Of a stretch of DNA of 64,000 nucleotides, positions 33,924-42,922 are shown one piece after another. Both the position numbers and the translations under genes were made by a program. The first letter of the stretch is position 1. Every line of letters starts with the position of its first letter. Below the pieces are notes generated by a model. That model made no database searches. It saw only the letters and a program-made list of their open reading frames with translations, and was not told the origin of the DNA. This DNA is from Crocinitomicaceae bacterium (GTDB lineage Bacteria; Bacteroidota; Bacteroidia; Flavobacteriales_D; Crocinitomicaceae), in assembly GCA_018402525.1 (NCBI GenBank), contig JAGYIR010000012.1:1-64000 (forward strand). Direction: 5' to 3'.

Positions 33924-35113
33924 TTAATCAATTACTTTTAATTCCTTTCCAACTTTGATAAATGCTGCGATTGCCTTGTCCAAATCCGCACGTGAATGTG
34001 CAGCGGATATTTGTGTTCGAATACGCGCTTGCCCTTTTGCAACGACTGGATAAAAGAACCCAATGGCGTAAACCCCTTCTTTCAGCAATAAATCAGCAAA
34101 CTTCTGCGAAAGCGCTGCGTCATAGAGCATGATGGGAACAATGGGCGAATCTCCTGGCTTGATATCAAAACCAGCCGCAATGATTTTCTCTTTAAAATAC
34201 TTCGTATTATCTTCTAGGCGATCTCTTAGTTCAGTTGTGGAACTCAGAATATCAAACACTTTAATGGATGCGCCTACAATGGCTGGAGCAAGTGAGTTGG
34301 AAAATAGGTACGGACGCGATTTTTGACGTAACATGTCAATAATCTCTTTCTTTCCTGTTGTATATCCTCCCATGGCACCACCAAGCGCTTTACCAAGTGT
34401 ACCTGTAATAATGTCTACACGATCGAGGACTCCACAGTGTTCCGGGACACCACGTCCTGTTTTTCCAATAAATCCAGCTGAGTGACATTCATCTGTCATA
34501 ACGAGTGCATCATATTTATCAGCTAAGTCACATATTTGGTCCATTTTTGCAATGTCTCCGTCCATAGAGAACACACCGTCTGTTACTATAATTCTGAATC
34601 GTTGATCTTGCGCTTTTTTTAACTGCTCTTCCAAGTCAGCCATGTCTGAGTGCTTGTAACGGTAACGCTGTGCTTTACACAAACGGATGCCATCAATAAT
34701 TGAGGCGTGATTGAGTTCATCGGATATAATAGCATCTTCTTCACCAAACAAGGGCTCAAATACACCACCGTTTGCATCGAATGCTGCGGCATACAAAATG
34801 GTATCTTCTGTGCCGTAAAAAGCTGCAATTTTCGCTTCAAGTTCTTTATGTATATCTTGGGTACCGCAAATAAAACGTACCGATGACATCCCAAATCCAT
34901 GCGTATCAAGTGCATCTTTAGCAGCTGAGATGACTTCTGGGTGCGAAGAAAGCCCCAAATAATTATTGGCACACATGATTACAACATCTTCACCCGTACT
35001 TACCTGAACGTTCGCCCCTTGAGGACTTGTGATGATTCTTTCTCTTTGTAAATTCCTGCTGCTTCAATTTCTCTTAACTCGTTTTGAAGAAATTCTTTCA
35101 TTTTACCGTACAT
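33924..35113 (-). pseudogene. kbl: 2-amino-3-ketobutyrate CoA ligase, one-base frameshift
   Basis: The N-terminal frame starts [20 protein letters not shown] at 35113 and breaks after YKEK. The other frame runs [51 protein letters not shown] and [14 protein letters not shown] (the PLP Lys in GKALGG) to 33924. One extra A near 35043 would give [16 protein letters not shown] and a 396-residue enzyme, the usual length. The enzyme cleaves 2-amino-3-oxobutanoate with CoA to glycine and acetyl-CoA in threonine breakdown. No tdh gene is adjacent. The intact catalytic body suggests a sequencing error or a very recent mutation. Confidence 0.85.
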
Positions 35114-35190
35114 ACTCAACTGTTTTGAGCAAATATAATCAACTTGTGAAAAGGCATCAAGGAAAAAAACAGGAAGAAATGTAGAAAGCT

Positions 35191-37701
35191 TTAAAAGTTC
35201 CACTTTAGATCACGGTTGTTCATGATCGCGAAGGAGACTTTCCATGTGGGTGTAGGTTTGATGTTGTTTCCATCCGAAAGTGCGCCATATACACCGATGC
35301 GTAGAACCCGTTTTGAAAACTTGAAATTTCGTTCTAACCCAGCGAGTATTTCGTAATGTTGCCAATTGCGCTCAGGAACGTAAAGCGCACCTGCACCTAT
35401 TACTAAACCGATGCGGGTTTTTTTCATGAATGGAATTTTGTTAATGATCGCCCCATTGTCGTGATGCACAAAGTGAACTTCCGCAGATATTTTTTGTGTT
35501 GGAAGCGTTGAGTCTAATCCCTGAAATGAATGCAAGGGATTTGAAAACCAAATGGGATCACTTCTCCGGTGAAATTTCTGATCGGCGTCTTTTAGCACTT
35601 TCGTGTTTAAAAATTGACCTGCCCTCATATGATAGCTGGATGTCCCCAACGTACCAATTTTAAATGTTTGCATAATTCCTCCTGCAATGTAATCATGGTT
35701 CACATCACTTCCGAAAATCTTAGGAATTCCTTTTTCATAGTACACATAGAACGTCGGCCATTTAGACCCTAATACGACTTTTCGTTTGGGTTCGCGCATG
35801 TATTTTTGGTTCGGTGTAAAACTCAAGGTTACGTCGAGAATGAACGCTTGGTAACCTTCAAAATCGGTTGGATCATTGTTAGGTAAGATATCATCCGTAT
35901 CTAGAAACTTGTAGTCCCGCAGACTTCGTCTTTCCGTCATAGTACCATTCGTCTCCAGGTACAATCCATTGAGCACTTCGTATTCATTACCTAGCATGAG
36001 ACTGGTTGCTTCAATAAAGTTATCCCGCTTGTAGATTTGAGTGATAGCGTCGTAACCACGAATGGCATCGAAATCATGAGAAAAGCGTAATCTGGCGGTT
36101 CCAAAATGAAAAGGATCATAGCGAAAGCGCAAATCAGTTGTTCCCTTGATGTCAGCATTGAGCACACCAATGGAAACCTCTGTATCACTATCGAGCGTGC
36201 GTTCATCGTCCCATTTTTTAAAGTAAGAAAAACCAGGTGCAACACGCGGACCAGCAATATAGATTGGTCGAAGCAAAGCAGCAAAAGAACTGATTGACCA
36301 TTGGGTTTTCTTTTCTCGATTTCTGCGATCGATGCCCCACCAAAGTACCTTCAACACAGTAATGCGGTTGAATTCACGATCGATTGAATCCAAATATTCA
36401 GCTCTGTTCTGGTACTCATAAATGCTGTCTTTTACGGCAATGTATTTTAATTCCTCTTCAGTTAATTCTACTTTTCTTTTCTCTTTCCAGAAGGTTGAGT
36501 CTTTTTCGTAGGCCGAAGATTCGGTCACAGACAATTCATTATTGAAGAATTTAGGAGGAAAATTGGGTGTAAAGTTGTAATTGGAAAAATCTACTACCGT
36601 TGTATTGGTTGAAGCCTGATCTTTGTAGGCAACTCCATAGTCAAGCACTTGCTTTTTCAATACACACATGCTGTCACCAGGATGTGAAAACTCTTGATAG
36701 ATGGAGAAATAATCGTAGACGAGTAAATTTCCCTTTTCCATGGATAAATCTAACTTCTGAACCAGCCAAAGGGAGTCGATGACATAGATGTATCCGGACA
36801 ATGTTGAGGTGGATGTTGTTCTAGGTATAATTTTTATTTTGTTGATTTTTAAATCACCTTCCATGTACTGTTCTTCCAAGCGGTATTTGTACGAAAGAAT
36901 TCCAGGACCTGAAATGGGCGAGCTGACTGGTGTTTGATGCAAATCATCCAAGTGCAAAAGGTTGTCAAAAAAGTTGAAATTTGATTTGACGGTTGTTGTG
37001 TAATACAGCGTATTGCGTTTATTTCCTCGTTGATCGAACGCGTTACGAATTTCTTTCACCTCATTTCTGCCACCGTAATGGCGTATAAAATCGACTTCCA
37101 CCAAATTCATGTTATTGGCAAACTCCTCGTCTTCCTTGCGTTTTTCAGCAAAGGGGTCTTCGATGCCGTTTGGATCAATGATTTCATCGTCTTCCTCTGA
37201 TTTCTTTTTACGCTGGCGTTTTTCTTTATTGCTTTCGAACCGCTCAATTTTCTCGGTTGCTTTGATGTAGCCTTCCACTGTGTGCGGGTAGGCCCAAGGA
37301 TTGATCGTATCGCGTTTCTCAACCACTTTCAGCATTATTTCTCTGCCCGGATTGGATTTTTTTGCGGATGCCTCAATTCCTTCAAGGTCCTGAAACAAGG
37401 TGGATTGCAGTCGATAATTTTTTTCTACGGTACCTTCAGTAATAGTGACGTAAGCTTCAAGCGTTTCAAATCCAGGGGATGTTATTACCAGAAAATACTC
37501 ACCTTGAAAGAGACGCATTTCGTAATAGCCATTGGCATCTGCAATGGTACGGAGGTCAGCTGAATTTTTGACAAACAATTTGGCAAAGGGAATGGAAATA
37601 TTGTTTTCATCAACAACGACACCCTTCAACAATACCTGTCCATAGCCCTTAGTTGCAGCCACGAATAAGCATAGAAACAGAAGGAGAGTTTTAAATTTCA
37701 T
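35191..37701 (-). CDS. DUF5686 outer-membrane protein with CarboxypepD_reg-like domain
   Basis: An 836-residue protein with a signal peptide (MKFKTLLLFLCLFVAATKGYG). A carboxypeptidase regulatory-like beta sandwich follows (LLKGVVVDENNISIPFAKLF, GYYEMRLFQGEYFLVITSPG). After a charged linker (KEKRQRKKKSEEDDEI) comes the long DUF5686 region, ending in beta strands typical of an outer-membrane barrel (RIGVYGALSDGNNIKPTPTW, terminal Phe). The role is unknown; a surface or TonB-like function is possible. It is a single-gene unit upstream of kbl. Confidence 0.8.
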   Translation of the reverse strand: MKFKTLLLFLCLFVAATKGYGQVLLKGVVVDENNISIPFAKLFVKNSADLRTIADANGYYEMRLFQGEYFLVITSPGFETLEAYVTITEGTVEKNYRLQSTLFQDLEGIEASAKKSNPGREIMLKVVEKRDTINPWAYPHTVEGYIKATEKIERFESNKEKRQRKKKSEEDDEIIDPNGIEDPFAEKRKEDEEFANNMNLVEVDFIRHYGGRNEVKEIRNAFDQRGNKRNTLYYTTTVKSNFNFFDNLLHLDDLHQTPVSSPISGPGILSYKYRLEEQYMEGDLKINKIKIIPRTTSTSTLSGYIYVIDSLWLVQKLDLSMEKGNLLVYDYFSIYQEFSHPGDSMCVLKKQVLDYGVAYKDQASTNTTVVDFSNYNFTPNFPPKFFNNELSVTESSAYEKDSTFWKEKRKVELTEEELKYIAVKDSIYEYQNRAEYLDSIDREFNRITVLKVLWWGIDRRNREKKTQWSISSFAALLRPIYIAGPRVAPGFSYFKKWDDERTLDSDTEVSIGVLNADIKGTTDLRFRYDPFHFGTARLRFSHDFDAIRGYDAITQIYKRDNFIEATSLMLGNEYEVLNGLYLETNGTMTERRSLRDYKFLDTDDILPNNDPTDFEGYQAFILDVTLSFTPNQKYMREPKRKVVLGSKWPTFYVYYEKGIPKIFGSDVNHDYIAGGIMQTFKIGTLGTSSYHMRAGQFLNTKVLKDADQKFHRRSDPIWFSNPLHSFQGLDSTLPTQKISAEVHFVHHDNGAIINKIPFMKKTRIGLVIGAGALYVPERNWQHYEILAGLERNFKFSKRVLRIGVYGALSDGNNIKPTPTWKVSFAIMNNRDLKWNF

Positions 37702-37836
37702 CCAGGGTAAGACAGTTTAAATCATGTTAAAGTTACAGCAATTCTCATAAAGATAGAGAAACGACCCCAGAAGTTGAAAAAAGAAAGTATGAGTGTGATT
37801 TACTGATTTTTAACGCTTAAAATAAAGGATGAATGG

Positions 37837-38064
37837 TTACTTCTTTTCCGAAGCTTGTTTTTCTTCCAAGTATTTCATGTGTTTTTCCATCCGTTTCATC
37901 ATCCATCTGCGTAATAAAAAAGCAAAAAGCGCCAATCCTGCAAAAATGTAATAATAACTCCACTTTTTAAACCCTTCCGAGATGGATAAGTAGGTAATAA
38001 CCACGAAAATCAATACGGCTGCAATTAACCAGAAATAGAGCATTATTTGATTGTAGAAACGCAT
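37837..38064 (-). CDS. Small inner-membrane protein, 75 residues
   Basis: Two hydrophobic helices (IMLYFWLIAAVLIFVVITYL and YYYIFAGLALFAFLLRRW) are joined by a short polar loop. A basic, helical C-terminus (MMKRMEKHMKYLEEKQASEK) is probably cytoplasmic. It lies 42 bases downstream of lptC on the same strand. Function unknown. Confidence 0.65.
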   Translation of the reverse strand: MRFYNQIMLYFWLIAAVLIFVVITYLSISEGFKKWSYYYIFAGLALFAFLLRRWMMKRMEKHMKYLEEKQASEKK

Positions 38065-38106
38065 AATAATTGATGTTTGGGCAAAGATAGTGATTCTGTT
38101 GGGATT

Positions 38107-38673
38107 TTAATCCTGTACTTCAAATTTACCAACGGGTTTGAGGATTTTATAGTGACTAAACTGTTGATTGGTTTTCAAACCTCTACCCATCCCATCAATG
38201 GAATTGTCTTTAGATTTAACGATGACGTTCTTATCCGTGTAAATCGTGCTATCACGTTGGTTCCAAAACAGTTCTTCAGTTTCCAGGTATTGTCCTTTTT
38301 CAATGTTTAAAAGGTGCACTGAGTCGCGCACAACAACCATCCCTGTTTCGTAGTTAATCTCACCGTACAACGCAGTTAATTTAGAGACAACCTCCCCGTC
38401 TTCGGAGTAGAAATCTACTTTCAATCCGTCTTTTAATTTAGTAATGCGTTTGGGTTTGGTGTACGTTTCTGCCAATGTAGCGTAAATGCGAATTTTTGCA
38501 TAACCAGAGTCGTTGTAGAATACTGTTAAGTTTCGCGTCACTTCAGAAGGTGCGTTTGGGTCGTAGGTGACTTTCTGGATTTTATCCAAGTCGTTCTCAC
38601 AGGCAAAAAAGAGAATTCCTGCCATAACGAGTATGACAGGAATTCGGTAGTGATATATTTTCGTTCGTTGCAT
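38107..38673 (-). CDS. lptC: LPS export protein LptC
   Basis: A 188-residue protein with a lipoprotein-like N-terminus (RIPVILVMAGILFFACENDL, Cys as the lipobox residue). The rest is the LptC beta-jellyroll pattern (ARIYATLAETYTKPKR is not exact here: IRIYATLAETYTKPKRIT, then GLKVDFYSEDGEVVSKLTA, LYGEINYETGMVVVRDSVHL). LptC links LptBFG in the inner membrane to the periplasmic LptA bridge for LPS transport. It starts one base after the stop of the TPR gene upstream, so the two are co-transcribed. Confidence 0.85.
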   Translation of the reverse strand: MQRTKIYHYRIPVILVMAGILFFACENDLDKIQKVTYDPNAPSEVTRNLTVFYNDSGYAKIRIYATLAETYTKPKRITKLKDGLKVDFYSEDGEVVSKLTALYGEINYETGMVVVRDSVHLLNIEKGQYLETEELFWNQRDSTIYTDKNVIVKSKDNSIDGMGRGLKTNQQFSHYKILKPVGKFEVQD

Positions 38674-38674
38674 G

Positions 38675-39928
38675 TTATGGGTTCACAGAAACACCGTAAC
38701 AAGAAAGGCTCACGGATGCAGGAGACCCGTTTTCAAATTTTTCTCCGTCTGTTGGGTAGTTTGCTTTAAAGCTTGAAATTGTTCCTCCAGTAGATTCACC
38801 AAGATTTCTCGCTTGTTCTAGCAATTGTACCGCATAAATGTAGTTACACTTACGCTCGAATGTACTTGAACCGCAGTTGTTGGCGTTTTTCCCTACTGAC
38901 TGACCAGCAATCACAAGAGCTTTTCCTTTCATTGCACCAGATACAGACATTGCTGTGGTGTAGGCAGCGCTATAGGATCCAGAACTGTATTGCGCACGTG
39001 CAATTTCATAGTTGATTTCTTGCGCTTTTTCGCTGTCAGGCGCCAATTCTTTTGCTTTACGCAATGTCGCAATCGCATCAGAGTATTTGTTTTTACCCAT
39101 TAGTGCTTTTGCCTTCATCATTTGTGCATCGAATGAGTTAGGATCGATTTCCACATAGATATCAATCAATTGAAAGTATTCAGCACTTTCGGTACACTCT
39201 TTTTTATCCAATAGACTGATGAAATTCAATACAGCAGCCTTCTTCACTTCAGGATCTTCAGGAAGATTTTCAATGTATCCTTTTAAGTCAGGAAGTATAT
39301 CCTCACAAGTTCTAACTACAGCGTTGAAGTAGCCAGTAATGGTTTCTTGCGTTTTTACAGACATATTCGCCTTACTGATCAATGTAGAAAGCTCAAAGTA
39401 TTCTGCAATCATTCGTTTTTTCAACTCTGGAGTTGGTGCTTCCGCGTACATTGCATAGGTGTTGTAGTAGAAATAAGAAACGTATGCCTCATTGACGCTT
39501 AATCCACCGGCATCAATTCCTCTTCGGAACAACTCATCAGCTTTTTGCCTATTTGGCGCTGAAGACTGCAAAATAAAAGAGGCTCTAATTAAATCGTCTG
39601 CTTTATCGTATGCACCTGCATCTTCGGCACGTTGATACGTCGCCACCAATGTATCGATATACGCAGTTTTTTGATCTTTTTCTTGAACACTGTTTATAGC
39701 GTTTCTTAAACTTCCGATCAAACGCGCATAATTTGCCGCATCATATCCTCCACAAATCTGTTCTCCCTTGAGATAGTACATGGAAGCTCCAGTGTAATTT
39801 TTGATTTTCAACTCTTCTCCAGCAAGAAAACGCATTCGCGTACATTCTCTTTCTTGATCTTCGTCTTGCGCATAGCTGGCAAATCCAATCACAATTAATG
39901 TTCCGAGTAACAGTTTTTCTAGTTTCAT
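38675..39928 (-). CDS. Secreted TPR-repeat protein
   Basis: A 417-residue protein with a signal peptide (MKLEKLLLGTLIVIGFASYA). Helical repeats follow through most of the length, including MKAKALMGKNKYSDAIATLR and KAQEINYEIARAQYSSGSYS, matching TPR patterns. The C-terminus has several Cys (KNANNCGSSTFERKCNYIYA). Such proteins scaffold envelope complexes in Bacteroidota. It lies between an outer-membrane barrel gene and lptC, consistent with an envelope role. Confidence 0.75.
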   Translation of the reverse strand: MKLEKLLLGTLIVIGFASYAQDEDQERECTRMRFLAGEELKIKNYTGASMYYLKGEQICGGYDAANYARLIGSLRNAINSVQEKDQKTAYIDTLVATYQRAEDAGAYDKADDLIRASFILQSSAPNRQKADELFRRGIDAGGLSVNEAYVSYFYYNTYAMYAEAPTPELKKRMIAEYFELSTLISKANMSVKTQETITGYFNAVVRTCEDILPDLKGYIENLPEDPEVKKAAVLNFISLLDKKECTESAEYFQLIDIYVEIDPNSFDAQMMKAKALMGKNKYSDAIATLRKAKELAPDSEKAQEINYEIARAQYSSGSYSAAYTTAMSVSGAMKGKALVIAGQSVGKNANNCGSSTFERKCNYIYAVQLLEQARNLGESTGGTISSFKANYPTDGEKFENGSPASVSLSCYGVSVNP

Positions 39929-39941
39929 CTTTATTTATTTT

Positions 39942-41288
39942 TTAATTCAATTTTCTTTTTACAAACCAACGATCAGCCCCTGGTGCAATTGCGATGCCGA
40001 TGTTGACCCCATAATAACGTTCTTTAAATGCGTTTTCGTCTGAAACCCCTCTTTTTCCAATGGCAAAACCAAAATTGATCGAAGAAAGCGTATTTTGAAC
40101 GGCAATCGGGATACCAAAACCAAATGTTGTGCCAAAGTCAGTGACTTGTTCACCGTTTGTTTGATAAGGCAGCGTAGTGTAGTAAGCGCCAGCACGGTAG
40201 CGTATTTTAGTCAAAAAATTGGCGTTTTTAGCAGTGAAATCCTTTTCTGGAGCATATTGAATTCCAAAACTGTAGCGATTTGAAGCTAAAAAGCTATTCG
40301 TAAAGGTTGGGTCGTAGCTGTTTTGATACTTCGACCAATCAGCCATGGTATAACTCAAGTGAAATGAAACTTGCGAATTTAATTCCTTGGTTGTCTCTTT
40401 TCGACCAATAAAATCGAGGTTATAATTCAGTCCAACAGAAAAAGTTGGGATGGTTGAAACATTACCAACTGCAGAATCGCTGTAGAAAAGTGTATCGTAT
40501 CCGTTAATATTTTCTATGTCATTTGAATAAAATTGTCCTTCTCGATAGGCACCATTGATTTTCTGCAATGGATCAAAGGTTGCAGAAAGTACAAAAGAGT
40601 GCAAGTCATTTATTTTTTGAAAATAGTTTAGACCTAATTCAAAGTGAATGTTTTGTGCTTTAATTTCTTGCTGGTTGATACCGCCACTCATTGTTGGCGT
40701 TCCACTTTGCACAAGTCCACTTTTTCGGGTGTTCGTAACATTTCCAAACAAGTAACCTAAGTTAGCACCAACAGAAATACGTGACCGCTTTAACTTCAAA
40801 ACATTGGATGAAAAACCAACAAAAACCTCATTAATACCACCATCGCCTGAATAGATGTGGTAGAGCGAGTCGTTGTTTATTTTTGTTTTCGATGTGAATT
40901 CATAACCTCTTCTACTGTAAGGCTTTAGTCCAAAAGCCAATCCGAAATGCTTTGCAAATGGAAATGCAATAGCAAAGTGTTGTATGCCAGTCACATTGCT
41001 TTTTGAGGATGTGCCTTGGTCCGAAAATGTTGAAAGTCGAGAAGATAAACCCAGCGAAAAAATAGGTTGACCTTTTGCTAGTGAGTTGTACGATGCTGGG
41101 TTATAAAAATTCAAGGTGGTGGAATCAGCCATGGTGATGGTAGAATTCCCTAATCCCAGATAAACGGCATGGTCCATTCCTCCGAATTCGCCTAAACCAA
41201 AGGAGCTGTAGGGTGAGTTTGCTGCGTTCTGTGCATTTAAAGTTGACCCTGTCAACATGATAAATACCAGAAAAAATAGACTACGCAT
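39942..41288 (-). CDS. Outer-membrane beta-barrel protein
   Basis: From the ATG at 41286-41288 the protein is 448 residues with a signal peptide (MRSLFFLVFIMLTGSTLNAQ). An ATG six codons earlier is also possible. Many amphipathic strands alternate with polar turns (FAIAFPFAKHFGLAFGLKPY, HFELGLNYFQKINDLHSFVL, NFGFAIGKRGVSDENAF). The opening NSPYSSFGLGEFGGM is common to Bacteroidota outer-membrane porin-like proteins. Its start overlaps the end of coaX by eight bases. Its substrate or role is unknown. Confidence 0.75.
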   Translation of the reverse strand: MRSLFFLVFIMLTGSTLNAQNAANSPYSSFGLGEFGGMDHAVYLGLGNSTITMADSTTLNFYNPASYNSLAKGQPIFSLGLSSRLSTFSDQGTSSKSNVTGIQHFAIAFPFAKHFGLAFGLKPYSRRGYEFTSKTKINNDSLYHIYSGDGGINEVFVGFSSNVLKLKRSRISVGANLGYLFGNVTNTRKSGLVQSGTPTMSGGINQQEIKAQNIHFELGLNYFQKINDLHSFVLSATFDPLQKINGAYREGQFYSNDIENINGYDTLFYSDSAVGNVSTIPTFSVGLNYNLDFIGRKETTKELNSQVSFHLSYTMADWSKYQNSYDPTFTNSFLASNRYSFGIQYAPEKDFTAKNANFLTKIRYRAGAYYTTLPYQTNGEQVTDFGTTFGFGIPIAVQNTLSSINFGFAIGKRGVSDENAFKERYYGVNIGIAIAPGADRWFVKRKLN

Positions 41289-42012
41289 TGTACTTATATA
41301 TTTCATATAACCCCTTGATGGTTAAATTTTCGTCTGCAAAGATGTCATTTTTTGAATGGATATCAAAGAAAGATGCATCACCACCTGTCATAAAAAAGGT
41401 TAAGTCCTTATATTGTTCTTTATATTGCACTATCATTCCTTCAATTTCTGCCTTTGTACCGTTCAATACTCCAGCTTGAATACTCGCCGAAGTATTCTTC
41501 CCAACGAAACTAGCCATTGTTTTATTTGAAACAAGTGGTAAGTTCCCTGTGTAATCGTTGAGGGCTTTGTATTTTAAATCGACTCCTGGAGAAATGGAAC
41601 CCCCGATGTATCCATTGGATGTATGCACAAGATCAAACTTAATACACGTACCCATATCTATAGAAACCGCATATTCTGTTTTACTGTGCAAATAAATGAA
41701 GGCAGCATTGCAAACACGGTCTCTCCCAAGTGTTTTAGGTGATTCGTATAAAATTGGAATAGGAAGTGGCGTGTCGGCATCCACAATCAAACAGAAATCG
41801 AACAACTGGCTGAGTGTTTTCGTGTTTTTTGCATTCAAAACAGAGGATAAAATGATTTTGGAAATACCACAAGAACGACTCCACTCAGAAAGGTTTTGAA
41901 CTTCGGATAACGAAAACCTTTTTACTTCAATAAGTTCACCATTAAGAAAATAGCCCGCTTTTACAGAAGTATTTCCCGCATCAATTGCAAGTACCTTATT
42001 CTCACTATCCAT
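41281..42012 (-). CDS. coaX: Type III pantothenate kinase
   Basis: From the ATG at 42010-42012 (MDSENKVLAIDAGNTSVKAG) the protein is 243 residues, normal for CoaX; the frame is open upstream but without family residues. The ASKHA phosphate-binding strand LAIDAGNTSVKAGYF, the SIDMGTCIKFDLV motif with its catalytic Asp and GGSISPGVDLKYKAL are all present. It performs the first step of CoA synthesis. It is first of a row with the outer-membrane barrel, TPR and lptC genes. Confidence 0.9.
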   Translation of the reverse strand: MDSENKVLAIDAGNTSVKAGYFLNGELIEVKRFSLSEVQNLSEWSRSCGISKIILSSVLNAKNTKTLSQLFDFCLIVDADTPLPIPILYESPKTLGRDRVCNAAFIYLHSKTEYAVSIDMGTCIKFDLVHTSNGYIGGSISPGVDLKYKALNDYTGNLPLVSNKTMASFVGKNTSASIQAGVLNGTKAEIEGMIVQYKEQYKDLTFFMTGGDASFFDIHSKNDIFADENLTIKGLYEIYKYNA

Positions 42013-42053
42013 GGAAGCAAAGATAGTACAAGTAAAAAAATAACTCGTTGATG

Positions 42054-42083
42054 TTGTAAATAAAAAGAACTTGTATATCTTTG
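42054..42083 (+). promoter_or_regulatory. Likely promoter of the tRNA gene
   Basis: TATCTTTG at 42076-42083 fits the Bacteroidota -7 element TAnnTTTG, with a TTG at 42054-42056 in the -33 position. The tRNA starts 17 bases further on. Confidence 0.55.
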
Positions 42084-42100
42084 CCCCCACAATTTAGGTT

Positions 42101-42173
42101 GGTGATATAGCTCAGTTGGTAGAGCAATGGACTGAAAATCCATGTGTCGCTGGTTCGATCCCGGCTATCACCA
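42101..42173 (+). tRNA. tRNA-Phe (anticodon GAA)
   Basis: A complete cloverleaf: acceptor stem GGTGATA (42101-42107) with TATCACC (42166-42172), a D-arm around GCTCAGTTGGTAGAGC, anticodon loop CTGAAAA with GAA, and a T-arm with GGTTCGATCC. The discriminator base is A and CCA is not encoded. It is flanked by a promoter and a terminator. Confidence 0.93.
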
Positions 42174-42185
42174 CTCACAAGTAAA

Positions 42186-42212
42186 GACTCTCAGGAATGA
42201 GGGTCTTTTTGT
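42186..42212 (+). terminator. Terminator after tRNA-Phe, copy 1
   Basis: GACTCTCA pairs with TGAGGGTC around GGAA and is followed by TTTTT. This hairpin recurs at 42323 and 42468. Confidence 0.8.
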
Positions 42213-42216
42213 TTAT

Positions 42217-42336
42217 ATGGAAATGTACTACGTTTATATACTGGAAAGTTTAAAATCTAAGCTTCACTATACAGGTATTGCTAAAGATGTTGAAGTTCGT
42301 TTGCGAGACCACAATAGGGGTAACTCTCAGGAATGA
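42217..42336 (+). pseudogene. Truncated GIY-YIG endonuclease, copy 1
   Basis: The 39-codon frame MEMYYVYILESLKSKLHYTG then IAKDVEVRLRDHNRG is the first half of a GIY-YIG protein of the UPF0213 type (Tyr-Tyr-Val-Tyr-Ile-Leu, Tyr-Thr-Gly, Arg in RLRDHN). It ends by running into terminator copy 2 (NSQE, TGA). Complete members are about 85-100 residues, so the catalytic Glu half is missing. Confidence 0.75.
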
Positions 42337-42349
42337 GGGTCTTTTTGTT
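42323..42349 (+). terminator. Terminator copy 2
   Basis: ACTCTCA, loop GGAA, TGAGGGT and a T run repeat copy 1 exactly over the hairpin. Confidence 0.75.
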
Positions 42350-42356
42350 TTATGGA

Positions 42357-42467
42357 ATGTACTACGTTTATATACTGGAAAGTTTAAAATCTAAAATTCA
42401 TTATACGGGTATTGCCAAGGATGTTGAAGTTCGTTTGCGCGATCACAATAGAGGTAAAAAAGAATAG
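42357..42467 (+). pseudogene. Truncated GIY-YIG endonuclease, copy 2
   Basis: A 36-codon frame (MYYVYILESLKSKIHYTGIA, KDVEVRLRDHNRGKKE) nearly identical to copy 1, starting at the inner ATG after a one-base difference. It ends at TAG 42465-42467, just before terminator copy 3. The C-terminal half is missing, as in copy 1. Confidence 0.75.
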
Positions 42468-42495
42468 ATACTCTCAGAAATGAGGGTTTTTTTTT
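42468..42495 (+). terminator. Terminator copy 3
   Basis: ACTCTCAGAAATGAGGGT followed by a nine-base T run. One base in the loop differs from copies 1 and 2. Confidence 0.75.
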
Positions 42496-42519
42496 ATGGA
42501 TTTGCCCCCTTTTTCATAG

Positions 42520-42661
42520 TCCTCCCCCTGCACCCCCTCCAAAGGGGGAATTTATTCCTACTTCGCATATATGAAGCGTCTTAGATAAAGTTGATTAAAA
42601 AGTTCTAATAGAGAATAGACTCGGCTCCGTTTCCCCCTTTGGAGGGGGTGCAGGGGGAGGA
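42520..42661. repeat. 31-bp perfect inverted repeat element
   Basis: The arm at 42520-42550 (CCTCCCCCTGCACCCCCTCC core) is matched exactly in reverse complement at 42631-42661. The 80 bases between are AT-rich with no frame. G/C content of the arms is far above the surroundings. It looks like a non-autonomous or REP-type element. The 42496-42922 gap otherwise holds the metH promoter and riboswitch. Confidence 0.85.
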
Positions 42662-42726
42662 CACACAATTAAAGTGGAAGATATGTTCCATTCCAAAAAT
42701 CTCCCATCACTTTTTTCTCTCTCCTC

Positions 42727-42756
42727 TTTGAATACAATTTTATTCATGTAACTTTG
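42727..42756 (+). promoter_or_regulatory. Promoter of the metH riboswitch transcript
   Basis: TTTG at 42727-42730 and TAACTTTG at 42749-42756, 18 bases apart, match the Bacteroidota -33/-7 consensus. The riboswitch begins about 20 bases downstream. Confidence 0.7.
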
Positions 42757-42776
42757 CAGTAGTTCATTCAAATAGA

Positions 42777-42877
42777 CTTATGAAGAAAGGTGGAGGGATA
42801 GGCCCTTTGAAACCTTGGCAACCTGTTCATTATTGAAAAAGGTGCCAAATCCGATCCCGTTCACGGGAAAAGATAAG
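42777..42877 (+). ncRNA. SAM riboswitch upstream of metH
   Basis: P1 can form between CTTAT (42777-42781) and ATAAG (42873-42877). The core shows SAM-I hallmarks: GGTGGAGGGATAGGCCC, GAAACCTTGGCAACC, AAGGTGCCAAATCC and AAAGATAAG. SAM binding should lower metH expression. An open frame that starts inside this element (42815) is not a credible start. Confidence 0.85.
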
Positions 42878-42922
42878 TTTAGCTCGATTTCCTTCAAGCT
42901 TCTAAGTCAAAACGATGCATAT

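Noticed and set aside
42142-42216. Upstream extension of the first GIY-YIG fragment
   Set aside because: The extension lies inside tRNA-Phe and its terminator.
42815-42922. Start of metH at the upstream ATG
   Set aside because: That stretch is the SAM riboswitch; the family N-terminus begins at 42923.
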